Shown here: positions 1 through 7,772 of the stretch, piece after piece
Layout of the letters: each line of letters starts with the position of its first letter
How positions within the stretch are numbered: the stretch's first letter is position 1
Source of the DNA: an uncultured Bacteroidia bacterium
GTDB lineage: Bacteria; Bacteroidota; Bacteroidia; Bacteroidales; Prolixibacteraceae
Reading direction: 5' to 3'
Assembly (NCBI GenBank): GCA_903859795.1
Contig: CAIOOC010000336.1
Location: 1 to 9,754 of the forward strand
DNA length: 9,754 nt
Notes under the pieces: model-generated
What the model was told of the DNA's origin: nothing
The model's input: only the letters and a program-made list of their open reading frames with translations
Database searches by the model: none
Made by a program: the position numbers and the translations under genes

Positions 1-2
1 CA

Positions 3-2240
3 AGTGCTTCCTGGTTGCTCTATATCAGCGACATGCACCAGGCACGCCTCTATCAGAATTTTTCGCGGTTTTTGTTCTATAAAAACGGACTCCCCTTTCT
101 GCCCAGGATGGATGAAATGAAAGATACGCTTACCCAGTTGCGCGGTCAGGCTGAACGGCCGAAATTTGCCAATGCACAAAACGATTTACCGGTTCCTGGA
201 GGGAATTTTGCCAATACCGAAGATTACTTTCCGGTTCAGTACTCACTTCCTGCAACCTACGGAACCGGACCGGCAGGTTTGCCGGCACAGGTTTCCGATC
301 TCCGTAAAGCGGAAGCAAAACAACTCAAGGCTTACCTGTTGATTTATGAACAGTTGCTTGGAAACGCCTTTGCGCAGATCGCCCATGTTCCTGAACTATT
401 CTCGCTTAATCCCTCGGTTGATCAGACCTATTTTGTAAAGTTGTTCACAAATGATCTCATTGCAGGCTATGATGAAATCGTAACCGGTCTTACTAAATCT
501 GTTCTCGAAGGAATGGCTGAAACAATAACAGAATTTCAGCAACGAAGGAACCGCTTTCTAAATCACCTGATGTCCCGTTTTGGAGAGCAATTTAGCGAAT
601 ATGCCCTGATGCTTAATGACCTGCAGGGAAAATCTGTTGCCTCTGCCCACCTGATTGAAGATAAAATCTCATTTCTGAAGAATTACCCCGGGATCAGCCA
701 TAATAGAGCCAGGGCTTTTAATTGTACCCAACAGCTCTGCAATCCGGAAAATATCTCAGGGCTCGAAAAACGGATATCCCTTTTACTTGGTTTTCCCGAT
801 CTGACTTTTAGCTGGACTGTCACAGGAACTTCTCCAGGACCTTATACCCTGGGTTTTGCCCTTTCAGACATTAACAACAAAATTTGGTTCACCGGAACAA
901 TAAAAGTGAACGTTGCAAGTGTGGCGTTGGCAACAGAAACTGCTTACCAGAAAATTGTCCGGCAGATGATCCTTTCTGAGGCTTACGAGATAGTCGAAAG
1001 CAGCGGAGAGTTTATACTCAATCTGAAAGATGACGGCGGAAATCCGTTAGGTTCCTATCCTCAGACATTTACTTCCAAAGCGTCTGCTGTCGAAATGATG
1101 AATAATTTGCTGGCGTGGAGTGCAAACGAGAAGGCGTTAGTGGTTGAACATTTGCTTCTCAGGCCTAAATTTCCAGGTGATGCACTTTACCCCGCCTGTA
1201 ACGATGGGTCATGCAAAACCTGTGGAGACGAAGATCCCTATTCTTTCAGGATTACGTATGTTATGCCGGGTTGGACAGCTCCGTTCAATGATAACCTCGA
1301 AATGCGCCGGTTTGCCGACCGAACGATCCGCTATGAGCTGCCTTCCCATCTTTTGGGCAAAATCTGCTGGGTGGGGAATGACGGTTTTATAGAAAATCCA
1401 TGCGACCCGTTCCTGTTGAAATTAGCTGCTTTATTCATCGATAAAGGACTTACTGCAGGAGGAATCCGGCCAACAAACGACGAAGCCTGCACGTGCGCCC
1501 TGGCAGCTTACACCTTGTTCTCAGATATTTTCGCTGCATGGTATGCCGACAAAACGCTCAATTACTGGCATGCCGATGCACTCGACGCAGTGTTGAAGAA
1601 GGTATTCTCATCGCTGAAAGCGGCAGACCTAACATGTACTGTCCTGATAGATGCCTCTCTCTGGACAGAAATACTTGATTTAATGATCGCCTACTTCAAA
1701 GATATAACCTTAAACGGGTGGCAGTTCGAACGTTTTGAAGATGCATGGTGCCAGTGGATTAAGCAGAATGCTGCAATCGACTGGACAGAAGAACGCCTGC
1801 AGGATAATATTGAGGCAATACTAAAAGCCAATATCGCGAATGATCTTCCTGCATCATCTTTTAATATCTGTGGCTGTGCCTCCCAGGTGATCAATGCATA
1901 TGGAATGTCATTCTATCAATGGATGAGAGTTAACCTGGAGTCAGGCCACGGGCTAAAAGATTTTTCAGCTTTCAAATCTCCGGCTATTAACCTTTGTCCG
2001 GCAATACCGTACAAAACGGGAACAGATCAAAAGGTCGCTGACTTCCTATGGATAAAATACCAATCCTACATAAAAGTCTCCTATAGTCTTTGGAAGGTAG
2101 TGAACTTACTGAGTCAGCTAAAAAACAGTTACCCTGGGGCAACGCTGCACGACTGTGATGACGGGAGTGATCAGAATCCTGTTCGTCTTGGGAGCACTGC
2201 CCTTGGAAATTATCCATTAAAACGAAATGTGACACTATAA
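3..2240 (+). CDS. Large CIS baseplate-type structural protein, 5' end outside window
   Basis: The reading frame is open from the first bases of the window, and TTG at 15 is only an internal leucine codon, so the true start lies upstream. The visible 745 residues contain stretches I recognise from large proteins of Bacteroidota CIS loci. These are LPATYGTGPAGLP (about 249-287), an Ala/Lys/Leu-rich helix with AKQLKAYLL (about 318-344), and a Cys cluster C-x4-C-x2-C followed by DPYSFRI, PGW and a KICW motif (about 1197-1374). Between roughly 984 and 1128 lies a small alpha/beta segment resembling YegP/DUF1508-like repeats (FILNLKDDGG...YPQTFTSKASA). The C-terminal third is helical and Cys-rich (CTC, CGC) and ends near NPVRLGSTALG. 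There is no signal peptide or membrane segment in the visible part, which fits a cytoplasmically assembled particle. Its position just upstream of gene 2 and the tape measure gene suggests a role like Afp12 or a baseplate wedge. That assignment is inferred, and the exact component is uncertain. Confidence 0.72.
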   Translation, partial: SASWLLYISDMHQARLYQNFSRFLFYKNGLPFLPRMDEMKDTLTQLRGQAERPKFANAQNDLPVPGGNFANTEDYFPVQYSLPATYGTGPAGLPAQVSDLRKAEAKQLKAYLLIYEQLLGNAFAQIAHVPELFSLNPSVDQTYFVKLFTNDLIAGYDEIVTGLTKSVLEGMAETITEFQQRRNRFLNHLMSRFGEQFSEYALMLNDLQGKSVASAHLIEDKISFLKNYPGISHNRARAFNCTQQLCNPENISGLEKRISLLLGFPDLTFSWTVTGTSPGPYTLGFALSDINNKIWFTGTIKVNVASVALATETAYQKIVRQMILSEAYEIVESSGEFILNLKDDGGNPLGSYPQTFTSKASAVEMMNNLLAWSANEKALVVEHLLLRPKFPGDALYPACNDGSCKTCGDEDPYSFRITYVMPGWTAPFNDNLEMRRFADRTIRYELPSHLLGKICWVGNDGFIENPCDPFLLKLAALFIDKGLTAGGIRPTNDEACTCALAAYTLFSDIFAAWYADKTLNYWHADALDAVLKKVFSSLKAADLTCTVLIDASLWTEILDLMIAYFKDITLNGWQFERFEDAWCQWIKQNAAIDWTEERLQDNIEAILKANIANDLPASSFNICGCASQVINAYGMSFYQWMRVNLESGHGLKDFSAFKSPAINLCPAIPYKTGTDQKVADFLWIKYQSYIKVSYSLWKVVNLLSQLKNSYPGATLHDCDDGSDQNPVRLGSTALGNYPLKRNVTL

Positions 2241-2256
2241 ATCAACGAATTGAATT

Positions 2257-2263
2257 AAAGGAG
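2257..2263 (+). promoter_or_regulatory. Shine-Dalgarno-like AAAGGAG, unusually far from the start codon
   Basis: A strong AAAGGAG sits in the 53-base gap between genes 1 and 2, but 30 bases separate it from the ATG at 2294. An in-frame TAA at 2267-2269 rules out an extension of gene 2 reaching this site, and no ATG, GTG or TTG lies between that stop and 2294. It is therefore either non-functional, as is plausible in Bacteroidota where Shine-Dalgarno use is weak, or it acts through a folded leader or an unannotated short peptide. Confidence 0.3.
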
Positions 2264-2293
2264 TTATAATATCATCCAAAAACAGCATTTATT

Positions 2294-5200
2294 ATGAAAC
2301 CGATCCAAGATAGTTATCCGTTTTTCGAAACCAACCAGGTGCTGACCAGCTGTCAACTGAACCAGATATTCGATTACCTCGACGAACAGGAGCGACTCAC
2401 CCGGGCCAATCTGATTGGCATCGGTATTGAATGTGGACTTGAGATCCGTCTGGACATAAACGGGAATGACAAAATCATCCATATCAACAGAGGTTGCGGA
2501 GTAGGCTCTGCAGGTTACCTGTTAATCGAACCAGTGGATGTGACATTGGTTTCTTACCAAAGCTACACACTTCCTGTTGAAGTGGTCTACCCTCAGTTTA
2601 AATATGAATCAGGCGGGAATATGCTCCAGTATCCTCTCTGGCAGATGTTCCCTGCCGGAGAACCAAACACTACGTTGCTTGGTAAAGATGCTGGTTTCCT
2701 GGATAATAAGGCTGTAATCCTGTTTTTGGAGCTGAAAAAAGAGGTGCTCCGAAATTGCAGCGCCAGCAATTGTGACGATAAAGGAGGTGAGGTAACCGCG
2801 ACGATCAGGCGGTTGTTAATCGGCATGGATGATCTGACCAAAATAATTGCCCAGGCAAATAAATTAGGGACAGCCTATACTGCCACTGATATAGAATCTG
2901 CACTGTTGTCGCGCCTCAACTTACCCGATTTGCGCCTTCCGCGTTTCAATGTCCCAAACACCTCACCTGTCACTTCGAATGAGGTGCTCGCCGCTTTTCT
3001 GGCACTTTTCCACAATAACAAATTAGCTGCCTCAACAGGTAAGGCACTTTCTTCCGCTTATAAAGCTTTTGCTCCAATGTTTCAGGACGTTTATCCGGTT
3101 GATCCGTTTGCAGGATTTACTAAGAAGTTCGGATTTCTCGACAGCGTTCCAACAGATACAGGTCAGGTTAGGTTCCTCCAGTATTATCTGGATCTCTTCG
3201 ACGACCTGATCCAGGCCTATGAAGAGTTTCGCTGGAAAGGTGCAAACCTGCTGTGCGCCTGTTGTCCTCCCGAAGATCTTTTCCCGCGCCATCTGATGCT
3301 CGGACTGGTATACCCTGGTTATCTGAAAAATCCCGGCATCTACCGGCATGATTTTCTCTCCTCTCCCGCTATTAAAGGGTGTGAAGAACGAAAAGCAGAA
3401 GTGATGCAGTTATTTGGGCGTCTGGTTGAGATGGTCAGCCATTTTACAAATAATCCTACTCCCCCGGATTTCATCAATAAAGAGGTTGCCCGCAAGTTTA
3501 TTCCTATCCGGATAACCCCCAGTAAGCTGGCAGATGTCCCGCTTTCAGTCAAAGCGATTCCTTATTATTACCTTCAGACAGGAACTCCGCCGCTTTATCA
3601 AATGTGGAATGTCGAAAAAACAAAACGTAACAGGGCCAATCAGAACCTGAGCTACCGTTCAGACGAATATCACCCCGCTGCACCAGTTTTTGTGGCCAGC
3701 CCTCTGAAGTATGACCTGGAACCTTATAACTTCTTACGTATTGAAGGTCACCTTGGTAAAAACGTGAAAACGGTGATGAGCACCCTACTTGAAATTAAAA
3801 CAACAAACCGTCTACCAATTGAAGTTATAGCTTTACGAACCGGCCAGTTTGATGCCCGGCAGGCAGTTGACCTGACCAAGGAATCGTGCAGATTCGAAGA
3901 CCTTGAAGCTTTATTTGACGCTTTAAGGGATGAGTTCATCAGCGCACTGGGCAAAACACTAGCATCATTTTACCAGCAGAAAATTAGCAGGGAAATAGCC
4001 CTTACAAGTATGCCAAAAGTGGCCTTGATAAACTCCTTCAATCCCGATGTAACCATCCAGCCTTCAACATTTGGAGCATTGCTTGAATTGCAGTATGCCA
4101 CGATGCGAAAATCTAGGATTAACAGGTTGTCATCATACCAAAATGCTGGCGCCGTGAATATTCAGGATGCATTTATTGGTGAAAGTGCTATTATTCGGGC
4201 AACTGCCTCATATGCCCAGGTGCTTCTGGATATTTGTAATTACCTGAAAAACCGTGCTCTTAAAGATTTTAACCTTGTTGAATTCCATAATTTGTATATT
4301 CAGCTTCAGACCTTAAACGTTCAGTTCAAAGCACAGGCTGACGCAGCCAGTACAGAATGGAATAACCTGTTTAATCTGATTGAAGCTGTGCGTTATGCGA
4401 GCCAGATGGAGGCTTTCCGTTCAATCGGCGAAGAATACATCAGGAGGCTGACCGAGGTAAAGAAGAAAATGTTCCTGAGTTACTTCCTTCAAAAGAACCC
4501 GGGAATCCAGCACAAAGGGGGAGTTCCGATCGGGGGAACATTCATTGTTGTTTACCACGACAATCCTACCCCGATTCGCCTCGTCGCTGATGCCGCAGCC
4601 AGTTTTGACACCCTAAAATCAGGTTTCCAACAAGTAGGTTTTGGTTCAAATACTTCCGACACCATTACCAAAGCTTTGGGACGATTACAGATTAAAAGCG
4701 ACACAGCATTAGTTGATCCTGATGTTCAATTAATTATTAATGAGTTGGCTAAGCAATTTACCAGTGTGGATACAGTAGCAACTAAGCGTTTACAGTTAAA
4801 GACGGCCGAACAGATCATTGCCCAAACGGTTAACGAATTTGCCGACGGAACGGTGATTGCAGATTTCTATCTGCCTTATATCTGTTGTTCCGATTGCTCT
4901 CCGATTCAATATGTCCTGCCGAAGGATCCCCTGAATTTTAACGTGGCAGTAGGGCTGACCAATTCGGATGACAATGCTGCGATTACAGTGACTCCCATTG
5001 GTGGAACGGCACCTTATCAGATAAAAGTCAACGCTCTTGATTATGCGGATCTGTCAGGTGATTTCCCATTATCTGCCGGAAATTACACATTGATCTTGAG
5101 AGATTCTACAGGAACTGTCTCTGATCAGCAGCAGATCACAATACCGGCCCATCTGGCTTTGGGAACGCCGAATTATGAATGCGTCGGAGTTCAGGGTGAA

Positions 5201-6193
5201 TATGTCGCAACTTTTCAGATCACGGGGGGTATCTCGCCCTACACCGCCAATTTAGGGAAAGTGAATAGTTTTGATTATCAGAGTGATCCGATACCTTCTT
5301 CTACGGATACTGTTATTACAATCACAGACAGCCAAGGCATTGCTGTTTCCACTACTCTGAACCATATCTGCGAAAAACCGTGCACCCTTCCATGTGGAGG
5401 CGATTCTGCAAAGTGGGCCTACAGACTATGGCTGCAACCTGCTGGGAAAGGATCACTCTACCGGATGTATACTGCGACATCAGATATTATCTTCAGATTC
5501 AACGGGAAAACAATCAATCTTCCCGGTTCTGTTGATTTATTGCAGATGTCTGTTGACGTACTGAATAAGGATTACACAAATGCAATGATTAAAATGATCG
5601 GGAATCTGAACGATACCATTCAAAAATCATTGGTTGAACTCTTTGGCGATTCCGGGAAGAACCGGTTAGTGATTACCTATGAACCTGCAATAAGCGATCC
5701 GTTCGGTGTCCTTCGTATTGAATCGTTCGTTTGCGAAACCTTTAATCTTGAATTTGAATATAAGGTATCAAAACCAATACAGGGACTTGCTTTAAATTTC
5801 AGGTATACGAATGAACCGGATGATTCCGGGAAACCATTCAACGGGACAATTACCTTGAACCGTGAGATGAAAGTTCAAACCTTAATCCCTGCTTTTGATG
5901 GCCTCAAGCGGAATCAATGCTCAGGGACTGATTATGCAAAGATATGCACCGGCACAATGCTCAAACCCGAACTGGGAATCAAGCCATTAGATCAAAATAC
6001 ATTTGTTTTTGAGGGAATTTCTAAAGATACAAATGTGAATTCATGGGTTTGGGACCTGATGAATACCGATGGCGATGAACCGTTTTATGCCGGTAAGCAG
6101 GTCAAGGCTATTGTTCAGAAGCCAGTTGGAAACGTGAGGTTAACGGTGATAAATGACAATGGATGTTTTATGTTTAATGAAAGTCCGATTTAA
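2294..6193 (+). CDS. 1299-residue multidomain CIS-associated protein with Ig/PKD-like domains
   Basis: This is a large soluble protein with no signal peptide or membrane segment. The N terminus (residues 1-80) has FETNQVLTSCQLNQ, a YLDEQERLTR helix and GIGIECGLEI...GCGVGSAGYLL, a pattern I associate with large proteins next to Bacteroidota CIS baseplate genes. Further landmarks are ELKKEVLRNCSASNCDDKGGE (about 146-166), CACCPPEDLFPRHLMLG (about 322-340), and RIEGHLGK (about 483-490) before a long helical middle region. A tight Cys motif, LPYICCSDC (C864, C865, C868), opens a beta-rich C-terminal part. Two SprB/Ig-like domains follow (about 878-950 and 952-1027), the first with GGTAPYQIKV and GNYTLILRDSTG and the second with GGISPY. 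A PKD-like domain closes the protein (about 1235-1299, with WVWDL and VIDDNGC-like VINDNGC). ATG 2294 is the first possible start after an in-frame stop. The context and surface-type folds suggest a baseplate or tail-fibre component that reaches outward. This role is inferred, and no enzymatic motif is visible. Confidence 0.75.
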   Translation: MKPIQDSYPFFETNQVLTSCQLNQIFDYLDEQERLTRANLIGIGIECGLEIRLDINGNDKIIHINRGCGVGSAGYLLIEPVDVTLVSYQSYTLPVEVVYPQFKYESGGNMLQYPLWQMFPAGEPNTTLLGKDAGFLDNKAVILFLELKKEVLRNCSASNCDDKGGEVTATIRRLLIGMDDLTKIIAQANKLGTAYTATDIESALLSRLNLPDLRLPRFNVPNTSPVTSNEVLAAFLALFHNNKLAASTGKALSSAYKAFAPMFQDVYPVDPFAGFTKKFGFLDSVPTDTGQVRFLQYYLDLFDDLIQAYEEFRWKGANLLCACCPPEDLFPRHLMLGLVYPGYLKNPGIYRHDFLSSPAIKGCEERKAEVMQLFGRLVEMVSHFTNNPTPPDFINKEVARKFIPIRITPSKLADVPLSVKAIPYYYLQTGTPPLYQMWNVEKTKRNRANQNLSYRSDEYHPAAPVFVASPLKYDLEPYNFLRIEGHLGKNVKTVMSTLLEIKTTNRLPIEVIALRTGQFDARQAVDLTKESCRFEDLEALFDALRDEFISALGKTLASFYQQKISREIALTSMPKVALINSFNPDVTIQPSTFGALLELQYATMRKSRINRLSSYQNAGAVNIQDAFIGESAIIRATASYAQVLLDICNYLKNRALKDFNLVEFHNLYIQLQTLNVQFKAQADAASTEWNNLFNLIEAVRYASQMEAFRSIGEEYIRRLTEVKKKMFLSYFLQKNPGIQHKGGVPIGGTFIVVYHDNPTPIRLVADAAASFDTLKSGFQQVGFGSNTSDTITKALGRLQIKSDTALVDPDVQLIINELAKQFTSVDTVATKRLQLKTAEQIIAQTVNEFADGTVIADFYLPYICCSDCSPIQYVLPKDPLNFNVAVGLTNSDDNAAITVTPIGGTAPYQIKVNALDYADLSGDFPLSAGNYTLILRDSTGTVSDQQQITIPAHLALGTPNYECVGVQGEYVATFQITGGISPYTANLGKVNSFDYQSDPIPSSTDTVITITDSQGIAVSTTLNHICEKPCTLPCGGDSAKWAYRLWLQPAGKGSLYRMYTATSDIIFRFNGKTINLPGSVDLLQMSVDVLNKDYTNAMIKMIGNLNDTIQKSLVELFGDSGKNRLVITYEPAISDPFGVLRIESFVCETFNLEFEYKVSKPIQGLALNFRYTNEPDDSGKPFNGTITLNREMKVQTLIPAFDGLKRNQCSGTDYAKICTGTMLKPELGIKPLDQNTFVFEGISKDTNVNSWVWDLMNTDGDEPFYAGKQVKAIVQKPVGNVRLTVINDNGCFMFNESPI

Positions 6194-6195
6194 CA

Positions 6196-7641
6196 ATGAC
6201 ACATTTTATCCGTGAACAATACCTGCATGTCGATCTGAAAGGATCGGAATCAGATGGTTTTGCCTTGCAAAATCTGTTGACGGATTTGTATTATAGAAAA
6301 TTAGTTCCTGTAATTGAAGAAATTCTGGATCAATGTGCTCCATCCGGTAGTTATCTTAAGATAGACAAACTTGAAATCGATGCGGGTACTATCAGCCTTG
6401 ACGGAATAGAATACGAACTAGCATATGCAGTAGCTGAAGCTTTGAAAAAAAGCCTAAAGCATGAGGCAGGTAAGGCAATTTTGAATACTCCGCTGAGGGA
6501 CAATGAAGGCACTTATATCCGGAGTGGTTACCAAAATATATGGGATGTTTTTACCTTTTTTCTCTCTGAAGGGACTCTTCCATGGTCCTTTAAATTGCCT
6601 CAGGATAAAAGTCTGGAAGAAGTTATTACCGGAGTGCTAGTTAGCAATCAATCCGTTTCCCGGGAAATTGTTCCGGTCTCAAAAATAATGGAGGTCCTGA
6701 AATCCGTGAATGCAGCCAAACGATTGACACTCCAATTTTCTGACGTTTTTATCCGAAGGTTGCTTCATCAAGTATCTCCCGAATTGTTCCTGGTTATTAA
6801 GGAATTGGAGGAGCTGCTTCAGTCGGCAGATGATATTACCCTGACTCAGGATCGTCTTCAGTTTTTGAAGAAACTGGTTCTTCAAAAAGGTATTCTTCAG
6901 TTAACTTCTTCACTTCAGGTTGGGAAGGTTGAAATCATCCGAAACGTACTTTGGGAATTGAGAACAATGCCTGAATCAGAGTTGATTGTCTCAAAGATTT
7001 TTGCACCTGTTCTTTCCGAAGTTGAAAAAAGTAGCATTGTCCGGAAAGAAGAGGTAAAACAAACCTTTGAGGAGATCGTTCTTCAAAAACAGCCTGCTGG
7101 TATTGTAATCCGGACCGAGGAAATTCAGAATACAGATATCAAACACGGTATTTTCATTGATAATGCCGGATTGGTGCTGCTTCACCCGTTCCTTCTGAAG
7201 TTATTTGAGGAATTGGGAATTGCAGGTGAAGATGCAATCCTGCGGCCCGAAAGGGCGCTCAGTCTGCTTCATTATCTGGTCACCGGAGAAACGGAATCGC
7301 CTGAATACGAGCTGGTCTTGCCAAAAATTCTATGTGGAATATCTCTTACGGAACCTGTTCCTTTAACTGTCGCTCCCGATGAAACTGAACAGATTGAAGC
7401 TTCCAATCTGCTTGGAGCCGTTATACAGCATTGGGAAGCGTTACGGAGCACGACACCTGATGGACTAAGGGGTAATTTTTTGGTTAGGCCTGGCAAGGTT
7501 TCACGAAAGGATGACGGAGACTGGCTTTTACAGGTCGAATCACGTGAATTTGATATTTTGCTCGATCAGCTTCCATGGGGGATCTCAATGATCAAACTCC
7601 CCTGGATGAAGGATATGTTATGGGTTGAGTGGAGAATTTAG
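6196..7641 (+). CDS. Contractile injection system tape measure protein (CIS_TMP family, Afp14-like)
   Basis: The protein has the hallmarks of the CIS tape measure family. An N-terminal region (about 1-75) carries REQYLHVDL, a helix with LLTDLYYRKLVPVIEEIL, and KIDKLEIDAGTI. The C-terminal region opens with NAGLVLLHPFL (from residue 323), continues with LFEELG and RALSLLHYLVTG, and ends in LPWGISMIKLPWMKDMLWVEW-like sequence. In this family the protein is thought to set inner tube and sheath length during particle assembly. The central 180-200 residues are helical and Leu/Glu/Lys-rich and are probably the length-setting part. At 481 residues it is on the short side compared with the longer members I know of. 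Its ATG follows the TAA of gene 2 by 2 bases, so translation is probably coupled and the two genes cotranscribed. There is no good Shine-Dalgarno of its own. The family call is secure; the exact mechanism is inferred from relatives. Confidence 0.93.
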   Translation: MTHFIREQYLHVDLKGSESDGFALQNLLTDLYYRKLVPVIEEILDQCAPSGSYLKIDKLEIDAGTISLDGIEYELAYAVAEALKKSLKHEAGKAILNTPLRDNEGTYIRSGYQNIWDVFTFFLSEGTLPWSFKLPQDKSLEEVITGVLVSNQSVSREIVPVSKIMEVLKSVNAAKRLTLQFSDVFIRRLLHQVSPELFLVIKELEELLQSADDITLTQDRLQFLKKLVLQKGILQLTSSLQVGKVEIIRNVLWELRTMPESELIVSKIFAPVLSEVEKSSIVRKEEVKQTFEEIVLQKQPAGIVIRTEEIQNTDIKHGIFIDNAGLVLLHPFLLKLFEELGIAGEDAILRPERALSLLHYLVTGETESPEYELVLPKILCGISLTEPVPLTVAPDETEQIEASNLLGAVIQHWEALRSTTPDGLRGNFLVRPGKVSRKDDGDWLLQVESREFDILLDQLPWGISMIKLPWMKDMLWVEWRI

Positions 7642-7652
7642 AAAGGAACGAT

Positions 7653-7748
7653 AACCACAATAGGCACATTAGATCACAACAGAAGGATTTTAGCCTATTT
7701 ATTACGGAACAGAAATGGCTAATGTGTCCTAATGTGCCTATAGTGGTT
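7653..7748. repeat. Long imperfect inverted repeat in the tape measure / DUF4157 intergenic gap
   Basis: The 20-base arms 7653-7672 (AACCACAATAGGCACATTAG) and 7729-7748 are reverse complements with a single mismatch, separated by 56 bases. Inside the loop there is a second short stem, TTAGCC (7690-7695) with GGCTAA (7717-7722). CTAATGTG occurs twice in tandem (7719-7726 and 7729-7736), so the left arm's CACATTAG (7665-7672) can pair with either copy. The right side reads as three roughly 10-base units ending in GTGTC, GTGCC and GTGGTT. I have seen this layout in dispersed intergenic repeats of Bacteroidota and other phyla (recollection). No T-run follows, so a standard intrinsic terminator is unlikely. 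It could be a dispersed palindromic repeat, an attenuator or an mRNA-stabilising hairpin. Confidence 0.8.
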
Positions 7749-7772
7749 CATTTAATTAAAAAGTAAGATTTC

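Noticed and set aside
15..17. TTG as start codon of the first gene
   Set aside because: The frame is open upstream to the window edge (Ser-Ala-Ser-Trp precede it), and the protein clearly begins earlier.
2250..2270. TTGAAT and TATAAT as a sigma70-type promoter before gene 2
   Set aside because: Only 9 bases separate the two hexamers, and Bacteroidota primary promoters use a different -7 element. Close gene spacing favours cotranscription.
7653..7748. Intrinsic terminator after the tape measure gene
   Set aside because: The loop is 56 bases long and no T-run follows the right arm, so a standard terminator is not supported, although an RNA role remains possible.
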